Assembly: GCF_019857205.1 (NCBI RefSeq)
Contig: NZ_JAHWXO010000005.1
Span: forward strand, 186,001 to 250,000
From: Qipengyuania pacifica
GTDB lineage: Bacteria; Pseudomonadota; Alphaproteobacteria; Sphingomonadales; Sphingomonadaceae
Length of the DNA: 64,000 nt
Reading direction: 5' to 3'
Within the stretch, counting starts at the first letter, position 1. Every line of letters begins with the position of its first letter. A program made the translations under genes and the position numbers. Below the pieces are notes generated by a model, which saw nothing but the letters and a program-made list of their open reading frames with translations, made no database searches and was not told the DNA's origin. Shown piece by piece: positions 27,617-36,469 of this stretch.

Positions 27617-29911
27617 ATGACAAAACAGAACAAGCACCGGCAGCCCAAGGGACTGCCGAACAAAGAACAGATTCTAGAATTCATCCAGGCCTCCGAGACA
27701 CCTGCGGGCAAGCGCGAAATCGCGAAGGCTTTCGGGCTCAAGGGGCAGGAAAAGATCGCGCTGAAAAAGCGCCTCAAGGACATGGCCGAAGAAGGCCTGA
27801 TCGATGGCAAGCGCACGGCCTATCACCGCATGGGCGGCGTGCCCAAGGTGACCGTCCTCAAGATCGTCGCGATCGAGGATGGGGAGCCTGTTGCCGAGCC
27901 CGAAAACTGGTCGCCCGACACCAAGGAAAAGCCGCCTCGCCTAATGGTGAAGGAAAGCAAGAAGATGGCCGCGCTCAAACGCGGCGATCGCATCCTTGCG
28001 CGTAACGAGGAAACCGAACGCGGGTGGCGCGCCACGCCGATCAAGAAGCTGCCTGCGCGCACCGAAGGTCTGATGGGCGTGGTCGAGAAGGACGGTAGCG
28101 GCAATTACTGGCTGGCCCCTGTCGACAAGCGCGTGCGCGATTCTGCCCCCATCGGCGATGTCGGCGAGGCCGCGGAAGGCGAACTGGTGCTGGCCGAGCG
28201 CATGGGCAAATCCGCCCGCTCCAAGGTCAAGGTCGTCGAGGTGATCGGCGATCCGCTGGCCCCCAAGGCCTTCAGCCTGATCGCGATTGCCAAGCATGGC
28301 ATCCCGCATGTCTTTCCGCAGGAAACCATCGCCGAGGCGGAGCGCGCAGTCGACCTGCCGCTTTCGAGCGAGCACCGCGAAGACCTGCGCGATGTTCCCA
28401 TCGTCGCTATCGACCCGGCCGATGCCCGCGATCATGACGATGCCATCTGGGCCGAGCCGGACGGGAAGGGCGGTTATCGCGCCATCATCGCGATTGCCGA
28501 TGTCAGCTATTACGTCCGCCCGGGCGGCGCGCTCGATCGCGAAGCGCGCAAACGCGGCAATTCGGTCTATTTTCCCGACCGCGTCGTCCCCATGCTGCCC
28601 GAGGTGCTGAGCGCCGACGTCTGCAGTCTCAAGGAAGACGTGGATCGTGCGGCCATGGCCTGTCACATCCGCATCGACGCGGAAGGCAGGATCAGCGACT
28701 GGCGCTTTACCCGCGCCATTGTCCGTCTGGCCCGCAACATCGCCTATGAAGACGCGCAGGCGGCGATCGATGCAGGCGAGGCGCCCGAATATCTGCAGAA
28801 CCTGTGGGGCGCGTGGAAACTGCTGTTCAAGACCCGCCAGGCGCGCGACCCGCTCGACCTCGAACTGCCGGAGCGGCAGGTGCGGCTTAACGACGAAGGC
28901 GTGATCGAGGAAATCGCCATACGCGAACGGCTCGATGCGCACCGCGTGGTGGAGGATTTCATGATCGCCGCCAATGTCGCTGCCGCCAAGGCGCTGGAGG
29001 CTAAGGCTGCGCCGGTCGTCTACCGCATCCACGAGACGCCGAGCCGCGAAAAGCTGATGGCGTTCAAGGAATATCTCGCCAGTCAGGGGCGCAAGTTCGC
29101 GCTGGGTCAGGTCATCACGCCGGGCCTGTTCAACCGCATGCTCAAGGACGTGTCGGATCCCGCCGAAAAGGCGCTGATCATGGAAGCCGTGCTGCGCAGC
29201 CAGACGCAGGCCTATTACGGCCCGGCCAATGCAGGGCACTTCGGCCTGTCGCTCGGCAGCTACGCCCACTTCACGTCGCCGATCCGCCGTTATGCCGATC
29301 TTCTCGTGCACCGCGCGCTCGTGGATGCCTACAAGCTGGAACAACCCAAGCCCAAGATCGATCTGCCGGACGGTACGGGTCTATCCGACCGCGACAGGGA
29401 TGCGCTGCATCAGATCACCGATGCGATCAGCCAGACCGAACGGCGCGCGATGGAGGCGGAGCGCGATACGATCGATCGCTATGTCGCGGCGTGGCTCTCG
29501 GGCCGTGTGGGCGAGACATTCGACACCCGCATCACCGGCGTTCAGGGCTTCGGCTTCTTCGCCACTATCGACAAGCTGGGCGGTGACGGCCTCGTCCCCG
29601 TCAGCACGCTGGGCCGCGAATATTTCACCTATGACGAAAAGGCGCAGAAGCTCGTCGGTGAAAAGACCGGTACCGAATATGCTACGGGCGATCGGCTGAA
29701 GCTGAAGCTGGCAGAAGCCAACGCGCTGACCGGCGCGCTCAAATTCGAAGTGCCGGACAGCGATGGCAAAGGTATCGAACCGCGCGGCAATCGTCCTGCG
29801 CCCAAGAAGCGCACCCATCAGAAGAAAGGTGCGGGCGCACCGCGTCAGACGCACGATCAGGGCAAGCGCGGACGACCCGGCAACATCCGCCATCAGGGCC
29901 GCCGCAAGTAG
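27617..29911 (+). CDS. rnr: Ribonuclease R
   Basis: A 764-residue 3'-5' exoribonuclease that degrades structured RNA and takes part in rRNA and tmRNA quality control. N-terminal winged helix (KREIAKAFGLKGQEKIALKK), cold-shock domains, the RNB catalytic core with IDPADARDHDDAIW (metal-binding Asp set) and HFTSPIRRYADLLVHRAL, then an S1 domain (TRITGVQGFGFFATID) and a basic tail. ATG 27617 is chosen; an ATG-like start 10 codons earlier gives an atypical N-terminus. A small ATGGGG/CCCCAT stem-loop sits just before it. Confidence 0.96.
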   Translation: MTKQNKHRQPKGLPNKEQILEFIQASETPAGKREIAKAFGLKGQEKIALKKRLKDMAEEGLIDGKRTAYHRMGGVPKVTVLKIVAIEDGEPVAEPENWSPDTKEKPPRLMVKESKKMAALKRGDRILARNEETERGWRATPIKKLPARTEGLMGVVEKDGSGNYWLAPVDKRVRDSAPIGDVGEAAEGELVLAERMGKSARSKVKVVEVIGDPLAPKAFSLIAIAKHGIPHVFPQETIAEAERAVDLPLSSEHREDLRDVPIVAIDPADARDHDDAIWAEPDGKGGYRAIIAIADVSYYVRPGGALDREARKRGNSVYFPDRVVPMLPEVLSADVCSLKEDVDRAAMACHIRIDAEGRISDWRFTRAIVRLARNIAYEDAQAAIDAGEAPEYLQNLWGAWKLLFKTRQARDPLDLELPERQVRLNDEGVIEEIAIRERLDAHRVVEDFMIAANVAAAKALEAKAAPVVYRIHETPSREKLMAFKEYLASQGRKFALGQVITPGLFNRMLKDVSDPAEKALIMEAVLRSQTQAYYGPANAGHFGLSLGSYAHFTSPIRRYADLLVHRALVDAYKLEQPKPKIDLPDGTGLSDRDRDALHQITDAISQTERRAMEAERDTIDRYVAAWLSGRVGETFDTRITGVQGFGFFATIDKLGGDGLVPVSTLGREYFTYDEKAQKLVGEKTGTEYATGDRLKLKLAEANALTGALKFEVPDSDGKGIEPRGNRPAPKKRTHQKKGAGAPRQTHDQGKRGRPGNIRHQGRRK

Positions 29912-30018
29912 CGGCCGCCCCCCTTATCGCGAGCAACCCCGCAGGGCCTGGGCGGCAACCCCTTGGGGCGTCCGCACGGCCCGCGGCTTTTCGCAATGAT
30001 CCCTGAAGACGAAGCGCT

Positions 30019-30471
30019 TCAGGCCAGTTCGTCGATCCGTTCGCGGCTCAGCCCGCCAGGCACGAGATAGAGCGGGCAGGGCAGGTGCCCCGCATGGCCT
30101 GCGAAATGCGTCACCAGCGGGCCGGAGCCCCCTTCGGCACTCGTCGCCAGCACCAGCGCGGCGATGTTGCCATGCTCCTCGATATATTTGCGGATGACGT
30201 CCGCCGGCGGGCCGGGGCGAACGGCGATGGTGGGCATCTTGCCCATTTCGCCGAAAATATTCCCGGCTGCGCTGTTGGCCATGACCTCGGCACGTTCGCG
30301 CGCTTCCTGTTCGATGGTCGCCTGAACCCCGCCGAATGCGTTGAAGGTCTGCTGCGGGACAAGGGCGAGGATGTGGACCGAACCGTCGGTTTTCTGCGCC
30401 CGCAGCGATGCAAAGCGCAAGGCCTGCTTCGCTTCGTCCGTTTCATCCATCACGACTAGATAAGTACGCAT
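30019..30471 (-). CDS. Universal stress protein (UspA family)
   Basis: A 150-residue single-domain Usp fold: starts MRTYLVVMDETDEAKQALRFA, ends with CPLYLVPGG. The nucleotide loop LVLATSAEGGSGPLVTHFAG resembles the ATP-binding G-x-x-G-x9-G-S/T pattern only loosely. Role is inferred from the family: stress survival, often ATP-linked. It is divergent from the pdhC gene, and the 134-bp space between carries two inverted repeats. Confidence 0.82.
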   Translation of the reverse strand: MRTYLVVMDETDEAKQALRFASLRAQKTDGSVHILALVPQQTFNAFGGVQATIEQEARERAEVMANSAAGNIFGEMGKMPTIAVRPGPPADVIRKYIEEHGNIAALVLATSAEGGSGPLVTHFAGHAGHLPCPLYLVPGGLSRERIDELA

Positions 30472-30522
30472 ATCTGCTCCCCGTCTCCCTCGGCTGCGGA
30501 TTACTCGCTAATTCGTATTCTG

Positions 30523-30566
30523 CGCAAGGACCTTGCGAGGACCGCACCTTTTCGCCAGAGGTGCGG
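30523..30566. repeat. Two inverted repeats between usp and pdhC
   Basis: First, CGCAAGG at 30523-30529 and CCTTGCG at 30531-30537, a 15-bp palindrome with a one-base centre. Second, CCGCACCT at 30542-30549 and AGGTGCGG at 30559-30566, 8-bp arms with a 9-base loop. The first looks like a dimeric-repressor operator; the second could be an RNA hairpin in the pdhC leader. No T-run follows. Confidence 0.4.
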
Positions 30567-30605
30567 GCGCACAATCTCCCCAGCGAGGACGTAACGTAAA
30601 CAGCC

Positions 30606-31946
30606 ATGCCAACGCCGATCAAGATGCCCGCCCTTTCGCCCACCATGGAGGAGGGCACGCTCGCCAAATGGCTTGTGAAGCCGGGTGATACGGTCAGCGC
30701 CGGTGACATCATGGCCGAAATCGAAACCGACAAGGCGACGATGGAATTCGAAGCTGTGGACGAAGGCACCATTGCCTCGATCGCAGTCGAGGCAGGGACC
30801 GAAGGTGTAAAGGTCGGCACGGTGATCGCCATTCTCGCCGAAGAAGGCGAAGATGTGGACGAGGCGGCAGCCGCCGCTCCATCCGGCGATGAAGAGCCTG
30901 CCGAAGAAAAACCCGCCAGGGACGAATCCGAAGACAAATCGGAACCGGCCAAGGCCGCACCGCGCGAAAGCGCCAAGCCCGCAGGCGCATCGGTGGATAC
31001 CGATACCAAGGCACCCGCCGCTCCCAAGGACGATAGCGGCGAACGCATCATTGCATCCCCCCTGGCCCGCCGCATCGCCGAGCAGAACGGCGTCGATCTT
31101 TCCACCATAACCGGCTCCGGTCCGCGTGGCAGGATCGTGAAGGCAGATGTCGAAAGCGCAGAAGGCGGCTCGGCCAAATCCGCTGCCGATACCTCCCCTC
31201 CCAAGGACAAGGACGGAGCGAAATCTTCCGCAAAGGCACCCGCCAGCGATCACGGCGCGCCTTACGAGGAAGAAAAGCTCTCCAACGTGCGCAAGGTCAT
31301 CGCTCGCCGCCTCACCGAGAGCAAGCAGCAGGTCCCGCATTATTACCTTGCCGTGGACATCCGTCTCGATGCGCTGCTCGACTTGCGCAAACAGCTCAAT
31401 GCCGGTCTGGAAGCGGATGGGGTCAAGCTGTCGGTCAACGATCTGCTGATCAAGGCACTGGCCCGCGCGTTGATGCGCGTGCCCGATTGCAACGTCAGCT
31501 ATCAGGGCGATACGCTGCACCGTTACAGCCGTGCCGATGTCTCGGTCGCGGTGGCTGCCCCCAGCGGCCTCATCACGCCGATCATCACGGAAGCCGATAC
31601 GCGCGGTCTTGCCTCGATCAGCGCCCATATGAAGGAACTGGCCGAGAAGGCCCGTGAAGGAAAACTGCAGCCGCACGAATATCAGGGCGGCACTGCCAGC
31701 CTGTCCAACCTCGGCATGTTCGGCATCAAGCAGTTCGACGCGGTCATCAACCCGCCGCAGGGCATGATCATGGCCGTGGGTGCTGGCGAACAGCGCCCCT
31801 ATGTCGTCGACGGCGCATTGCAGGTCGCCACGGTGATGACCGCCAGCGGCAGCTTCGATCACCGCGCCATCGATGGTGCTACCGGCGCGCAACTGATGGA
31901 AGCGTTCAAGAACCTGATCGAAAACCCGATGGGACTGGTTGTATGA
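30606..31946 (+). CDS. pdhC: Pyruvate dehydrogenase E2, dihydrolipoamide acetyltransferase
   Basis: A 446-residue E2 subunit. One lipoyl domain with the lipoylated K43 ([11 protein letters not shown]), an Ala/Pro/Glu-rich linker (about 85-140), an E1/E3-binding domain ([27 protein letters not shown]) and a catalytic domain ending with the [12 protein letters not shown] motif (active His and Asp). It transfers acetyl groups to CoA. E1 genes are not in this window; E3 (lpdA) lies 1.2 kb downstream on the same strand. The stop overlaps the next gene by ATGA. Confidence 0.95.
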   Translation: MPTPIKMPALSPTMEEGTLAKWLVKPGDTVSAGDIMAEIETDKATMEFEAVDEGTIASIAVEAGTEGVKVGTVIAILAEEGEDVDEAAAAAPSGDEEPAEEKPARDESEDKSEPAKAAPRESAKPAGASVDTDTKAPAAPKDDSGERIIASPLARRIAEQNGVDLSTITGSGPRGRIVKADVESAEGGSAKSAADTSPPKDKDGAKSSAKAPASDHGAPYEEEKLSNVRKVIARRLTESKQQVPHYYLAVDIRLDALLDLRKQLNAGLEADGVKLSVNDLLIKALARALMRVPDCNVSYQGDTLHRYSRADVSVAVAAPSGLITPIITEADTRGLASISAHMKELAEKAREGKLQPHEYQGGTASLSNLGMFGIKQFDAVINPPQGMIMAVGAGEQRPYVVDGALQVATVMTASGSFDHRAIDGATGAQLMEAFKNLIENPMGLVV

Positions 31947-32494
31947 AAATGTTGAAGCACATCGTACCGCTGGCCACCCTTGCTCTGGTCGCTGCCTGCT
32001 CCAATGGCGGCGACGTGGACGAACAGGCGGAGATGACGCCGGATCAGCCTGCTTCCAGCGCACCGGCGGACACAGCGACGGAGCCGACCGAAACAACCGC
32101 CCCGACCACCACGCCCGGATCGGATGCGGCCGCGCCGCTTGCATCCGGAACCTGGCAGGTAGTCGATACGCGTCTGACCAGACCTGGCGGCGTCCAGGCG
32201 ATCGGCGACGCCGAACTCGAAGCCGCGCGTTCGCTCCAACTGGTGGTGTCCGACGATGACGTGCAGTGGCAGGGAAATGCCATCGGGACGACGTTGAAGG
32301 CATATAGTTTCGGCGACAATTGTTCATCGCCGGAACGCGTTACCGCGTCGGAAGGCCGCTTCGCCTTGCGTTGCTCCGATGGGCAGTTCTTCGGTCCCTC
32401 GAGCGCGGATGAGCCATCCTTTGCCACTCAGCCTGATGGCACCGTGACGGTGAACTGGTACGACGGCATCACCCTGATCCTCAGCCAGCGCTGA
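31943..32494 (+). CDS. Small lipoprotein, unknown function
   Basis: A 183-residue protein with a lipobox (LALVAACS, Cys about 19), a long Thr/Pro/Ala/Glu-rich low-complexity linker (about 30-65), then a compact beta-rich C-terminal domain ([37 protein letters not shown]) with two cysteines that could pair. I do not recognise a family. It starts inside the pdhC stop (ATGA) and ends on the first base of the next ATG, so translation is coupled on both sides. Confidence 0.7.
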   Translation: MKMLKHIVPLATLALVAACSNGGDVDEQAEMTPDQPASSAPADTATEPTETTAPTTTPGSDAAAPLASGTWQVVDTRLTRPGGVQAIGDAELEAARSLQLVVSDDDVQWQGNAIGTTLKAYSFGDNCSSPERVTASEGRFALRCSDGQFFGPSSADEPSFATQPDGTVTVNWYDGITLILSQR

Positions 32495-32877
32495 TGACCG
32501 GGGACAGTCGCACCCCGTTCATTCGCGTCACGGCCATGCCGACCGACCTCAACCCCTATGGCGGGGTGTTCGGCGGGTGGCTGATGAGCCAGATGGCGCT
32601 TGGCGCCGGCAGCCTCGCCAGTCGTGAAGGGAAGGGCAAGGCCGTGGTCGTCTCGGCCACTGACTTCGCCTTTCCCGGCGCGATGTCGGTGGGGGACGAA
32701 CTGTCGGTCTATTGCGCAATCGAAGCCACAGGAAACACTTCGCTCACCATCTCCGCCGAAGCGATCGCGCGCGAGCGGAATGGCGATGCGGAAACGAGGG
32801 TCGGGCAGGGCACGTTCAAATTCGTCCTGCTCGATGAAAACGACCGGCCCCGTGCAGTGGCGGAGCGGTGGGCATGA
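32494..32877 (+). CDS. Hotdog-fold acyl-CoA thioesterase (YciA-like)
   Basis: A 127-residue single-hotdog protein. NPYGGVFGGWLMSQMALGAG holds the catalytic-loop Asn/Gly pattern of YciA-type thioesterases (split by the substrate helix), followed by VVVSATDFAFPGAMSVGDEL. It probably hydrolyses medium or short acyl-CoA; location next to pdhC and lpdA hints at acetyl- or acyl-CoA balance, which is inference. The ATG overlaps the lipoprotein stop by one base. Confidence 0.82.
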   Translation: MTGDSRTPFIRVTAMPTDLNPYGGVFGGWLMSQMALGAGSLASREGKGKAVVVSATDFAFPGAMSVGDELSVYCAIEATGNTSLTISAEAIARERNGDAETRVGQGTFKFVLLDENDRPRAVAERWA

Positions 32878-33179
32878 GCGCTGTCCTACAGGACTGCGAA
32901 TATGCGATGGGTGCGATCATGACCCCGATATCGCCCATCGACGCTGCACCTTGCGCAGGCGCTCCGCAAGCCGACACCCGGCTGCGCCAAGCCGACATTT
33001 TCACTGTGCAAGCCGACAGGCAGGCCGCGCAAAGCGACACGCCGAAGGCGCAAGCCGACACCAAATCCCGGCAAGCTGACACCTTTGCGCACAAGCCGAC
33101 TTCTTTTGCCTCTGGACTGTGTAACACCCGGTCCATGTCTCGGGCGAACACACAACTGACAGGTACGAATCATGGCTGA
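32874..33179 (+). CDS. Possible coupled ORF spanning the repeat array
   Basis: A 101-codon frame whose ATG overlaps the thioesterase stop (ATGA) with GGAG 8 bases upstream; it ends 8 bases inside lpdA. The middle reads as heptads beginning Gln-Ala-Asp, a direct consequence of the 21-bp repeats. No known domain. The seventh repeat is out of register (20 bp), which breaks the heptad, so a protein role is doubtful. I list it because the start context is good. Confidence 0.25.
   Translation: MSAVLQDCEYAMGAIMTPISPIDAAPCAGAPQADTRLRQADIFTVQADRQAAQSDTPKAQADTKSRQADTFAHKPTSFASGLCNTRSMSRANTQLTGTNHG
32967..33101. repeat. Seven-copy phased direct repeat, 21-bp period
   Basis: The 10-bp core CAAGCCGACA starts at 32967, 32988, 33009, 33030 (as CAAAGCGACA), 33051, 33072 (as CAAGCTGACA) and 33092 (as CAAGCCGACT). 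The first five intervals are exactly 21 bp and the last is 20. The 10-11-bp spacers between cores are unrelated to each other. Twenty-one bp is two turns of B-DNA, so all cores face one side of the helix. The array ends 71 bp before the lpdA ATG. It fits a cooperative protein-binding site; it is not CRISPR-like and not a simple slippage repeat. Confidence 0.85.
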
Positions 33180-34584
33180 CAAATACGACGTAATCGTGCT
33201 CGGCAGCGGACCCGGCGGCTATGTCGCGGCTATCCGCTGCGCGCAGCTCGGGCTCAAAACCGCCATCGTGGAACGCGAACTGCTGGGCGGCATCTGCCTC
33301 AACTGGGGCTGTATCCCGACCAAGGCGCTGCTGCGCTCGGCGGAGATCCTGCATTACGCGCAGCACGCGAAGGATTACGGCCTCAAGATCGCGGGCGAGA
33401 TCGAGGCCGATCTGGAAGCGGTCGTGAAGCGCAGCCGCGGCGTCGCCAAGCAGCTCAATCAGGGCGTCACGCATCTGATGAAGAAGAACAAGATCGCCGT
33501 GCACATGGGCGAGGGCACGCTGACCGGCCCGACCAGCCTCACGGTGAAGGGCGAAAAGGGCGAGGAAAAGCTTACCGCCAAGCACATCATCGTTGCCACC
33601 GGTGCCCGGGCGCGCGACCTGCCCTTCGCCAAGGCGGACGGCAAGCGCGTGTGGACCTATCGCCATGCCATGACGCCCAAGGAAATGCCCAAGAAGCTGC
33701 TCGTCATCGGCAGCGGCGCGATCGGCATCGAGTTCGCCAGCTTCTACAACGACATGGGCTGCGATGTGACCGTGGTCGAAATGCTCGACCGGATCGTGCC
33801 GGTGGAAGACAAGGACGTGTCGGCCTTCCTCGAGAAGAGCCTGACCAAGCAGGGCATGACCATCATGACCGGCGCCGGCGTCGAAGACCTCAAGGTTTCG
33901 GACAAGGGCGTGAAGGCCAAGATCAAGGACAGCAAGGGCAAGGTCACCGAAACCGAATTCAGTCACTGCATCACCGCTATCGGCATCGTGCCGAACACGG
34001 AAGACATCGGCCTCGACAAGCTGGCGGATATGGAAAAGGGCTTCATCCAGATCGACGACTACGGCCGCACGAAGTCCAAGGGCCTGTGGGCCATCGGCGA
34101 CTGCACGCCCGGCCCCTGGCTGGCGCACAAGGCGAGCCACGAAGGCGTCACCACTGCCGAAGCGATTGCGAAAGAGCTTGGCAACAAGGATGTCCATCCC
34201 CACCCGCTCGATCGGGGCAACATCCCGGGCTGCACCTATTGCCACCCCCAGATCGCCAGCGTCGGCCTGACCGAAGCCAAGGCGAAGGAAGCAGGCCACG
34301 ACGTGAAGGCGGGGACCTTCCCCTTCATTGGCAACGGCAAGGCCATCGCGCTGGGCGAGGCGGAAGGCTTCGTGAAGACCGTGTTCGATGCGAAGACGGG
34401 CGAACTGCTCGGCGCGCACATGGTCGGAGCCGAAGTGACCGAGATGATCCAGGGCTTCGTCGTCGGCAAGACGCTCGAGACCACCGAAGCGGAACTGATG
34501 CAGACCGTGTTCCCGCACCCGACGATCAGCGAAAGCATGCACGAGAGCGTGCTTGCGAGCTACGGGCGCGCACTGCATATCTAG
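33172..34584 (+). CDS. lpdA: Dihydrolipoamide dehydrogenase (E3)
   Basis: A 470-residue flavoprotein that reoxidises dihydrolipoamide for the 2-oxoacid dehydrogenases. FAD GxGxxG at residues 11-16 (GSGPGG), redox pair C42/C47 in GGICLNWGCIPTKALL, NAD site GSGAIGIEFAS, and the C-terminal base pair HPTISE. It forms a PDH gene group with pdhC 1.2 kb upstream. Any promoter in the 294-bp gap would lie in or next to the phased repeats, which may therefore control it. Confidence 0.96.
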   Translation: MADKYDVIVLGSGPGGYVAAIRCAQLGLKTAIVERELLGGICLNWGCIPTKALLRSAEILHYAQHAKDYGLKIAGEIEADLEAVVKRSRGVAKQLNQGVTHLMKKNKIAVHMGEGTLTGPTSLTVKGEKGEEKLTAKHIIVATGARARDLPFAKADGKRVWTYRHAMTPKEMPKKLLVIGSGAIGIEFASFYNDMGCDVTVVEMLDRIVPVEDKDVSAFLEKSLTKQGMTIMTGAGVEDLKVSDKGVKAKIKDSKGKVTETEFSHCITAIGIVPNTEDIGLDKLADMEKGFIQIDDYGRTKSKGLWAIGDCTPGPWLAHKASHEGVTTAEAIAKELGNKDVHPHPLDRGNIPGCTYCHPQIASVGLTEAKAKEAGHDVKAGTFPFIGNGKAIALGEAEGFVKTVFDAKTGELLGAHMVGAEVTEMIQGFVVGKTLETTEAELMQTVFPHPTISESMHESVLASYGRALHI

Positions 34585-34612
34585 CCTGCGCTGCACATAG
34601 GGGGAGGGCGAG

Positions 34613-36469
34613 ATGACCGGTTTCCTGATACTCGCCTTCCTGATCCTCGTGGCGATGGTCGTGTCCGTACCGCTCGCCACGCGGTTCGGGCTGGGCTCCG
34701 TGCTCGGTTACCTGCTGGCTGGCATGGCGATCGCGCCTCTGTTGGCCGCCCTCAACGTCGATGTCGTGGCCCTGCAGGTCTTCGCCGAATTCGGCGTTGT
34801 GATGATGCTCTTCATCATCGGCCTCGAAATGGAACCGCGCCGCCTGTGGGACATGCGCGGCAAGCTGTTGGGGCTGGGCGGCGGGCAGGTCATCCTGACG
34901 ACTGCGGTCATTACCGGCATCGCCCTGCTCGATGCCCGGCCATGGCAGACGGCGGTGGCGATTGGCATGATCCTGGCCCTGTCGTCGACTGCGATCATCG
35001 TCCAGTCGCTGACCGAGAAGAAACTCATGCGCACCGAAGGCGGTGAAGCAAGCTTCTCGGTCCTGCTGGTCCAGGACGTCGCGGTCATCCCCATCCTCGC
35101 TCTCCTGCCGCTGCTGGCCATGCCCGATCTCTATGCGTCGAGTGGCGGCCCCGTCGGTACAGGCGCGCATCACGGAATTGACCTCACCGCCTCCATGCCG
35201 ATGTGGCTCGCCGCCATCGCCCGCATCGGCGCGGTCGCCGCGGTGGTGGTCATCGGCATCTACGCTATTCGCCCCCTGTTCCGCTTCATTGCCGCCGCCC
35301 GCTTGCGTGAACTGTTCACCGGCGCTGCCCTGCTGGTTGTGATCGGCATCGCCCTGTTGATGTCGCTTGTGGGCCTCTCCCCGGCGCTCGGCGCCTTCGT
35401 GGCGGGTGTCGTTCTTGCGACCAGCGAATATCGGCACGAACTGGAAAGCGATATCGATCCGATCAAGGGCCTGCTGCTGGGCCTCTTCTTCATCACCGTC
35501 GGCGCTGGCATCGATTTCGACCTTGCTGCGCAGATATGGCAAGAAGTCGTGTTCTGGGCGGCAGTTGTCATCGCTGCGAAGTTCATCGTGCTGGCTGCTG
35601 TCGGGTGGTTTTACGGCCTGCGCAAACAGGCGCTCTGGCTCTTCTGCCTCAGCCTTCCACAGGCCGGCGAATTCGCCTTCGTGCTGATTGCCTTCGCGCT
35701 TGCCAATTTCGTCATCGACAGCGCCCTGGCCGATCTCATGCTGCTGGTCGTGGCCCTGACCATGCTGGTCACGCCGCTGCTCTTCATTCTCTACGACAAG
35801 GTCATTGCCCATTCCTACTGCAAGGGGATGGAACGCGAACCGGACGCCATCGATGAAGAGAACGAGATCATTATCGCCGGTCGCGGCCGGGTTGGCGGGA
35901 TCGTCGATCGCATGCTCCAGACGGCCGGTTACACCACAACCGTGGTCGATTACGACAGCAGCCATCTGGAGATCCTGCAAAAGTTCGGCGTCCGCACCTA
36001 TTACGGCGATGCGACACGCCCCGATCTGCTCCACGCGGCAGGCATCGCCCGCGCGAAGCTGCTGGTCGTCGCACTGGATGAGCGCGAACAGATCGACAAG
36101 CTTGTGAAATACGCCGTGCAGACCTTCCCGGACCTGCATGTCATCGCCCGGGCGAAAGATCGCAACCATGTCTACGAACTGTGGGCTTATGGCTGCCGCG
36201 ACGTTATCCGCGAAACCTACGATGCCAGCATTCGTATCGGGCGATCCGCATATGAGGCGCTGGGCGTAGACCGCCAGAATGCCATCGCGATGGCCGGCGC
36301 CTTCGAGGAAATGGACCGCAGTTCGATGCTCGAAATCGCCGAGGTCTACGACATGGACATACCGCCGATGGAAAACGAGGCGCTGGTGGCGAAGATCAGG
36401 GAATTGCGTGCAAGATGGGATCCGGTCCTGCGCGAACAGATGGATGAGATCGTCAAGAGAGGTCAATGA
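34613..36469 (+). CDS. CPA2 family cation:proton antiporter, Kef-type
   Basis: A 618-residue protein: about 12 TM segments (GLGSVLGYLLAGMAIAP, LFIIGLEMEPRRLWDMR, ALSSTAIIVQSLTEKK, VQDVAVIPILAL, GAFVAGVVLATSEY) followed from about residue 415 by a TrkA-N/RCK nucleotide-binding domain (IIAGRGRVGGIVDRML). This is the KefB/KefC architecture: K+ efflux that is gated by glutathione adducts in enterobacteria. No ancillary KefF/KefG gene is beside it. It overlaps the next gene by ATGA. Confidence 0.9.
   Translation: MTGFLILAFLILVAMVVSVPLATRFGLGSVLGYLLAGMAIAPLLAALNVDVVALQVFAEFGVVMMLFIIGLEMEPRRLWDMRGKLLGLGGGQVILTTAVITGIALLDARPWQTAVAIGMILALSSTAIIVQSLTEKKLMRTEGGEASFSVLLVQDVAVIPILALLPLLAMPDLYASSGGPVGTGAHHGIDLTASMPMWLAAIARIGAVAAVVVIGIYAIRPLFRFIAAARLRELFTGAALLVVIGIALLMSLVGLSPALGAFVAGVVLATSEYRHELESDIDPIKGLLLGLFFITVGAGIDFDLAAQIWQEVVFWAAVVIAAKFIVLAAVGWFYGLRKQALWLFCLSLPQAGEFAFVLIAFALANFVIDSALADLMLLVVALTMLVTPLLFILYDKVIAHSYCKGMEREPDAIDEENEIIIAGRGRVGGIVDRMLQTAGYTTTVVDYDSSHLEILQKFGVRTYYGDATRPDLLHAAGIARAKLLVVALDEREQIDKLVKYAVQTFPDLHVIARAKDRNHVYELWAYGCRDVIRETYDASIRIGRSAYEALGVDRQNAIAMAGAFEEMDRSSMLEIAEVYDMDIPPMENEALVAKIRELRARWDPVLREQMDEIVKRGQ

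Noticed and set aside
26017-29344. Long minus-strand frames opposite proS and rnr
   Set aside because: Antisense to two clearly identified genes; no ribosome site or domain.
30501-32327. 608-codon minus-strand frame opposite pdhC
   Set aside because: Low-complexity antisense frame; pdhC has the lipoyl, binding and catalytic motifs.
32967-33101. CRISPR array interpretation of the 21-bp repeats
   Set aside because: A 10-bp core with 10-11-bp spacers is far too short for CRISPR, and no cas gene is nearby.
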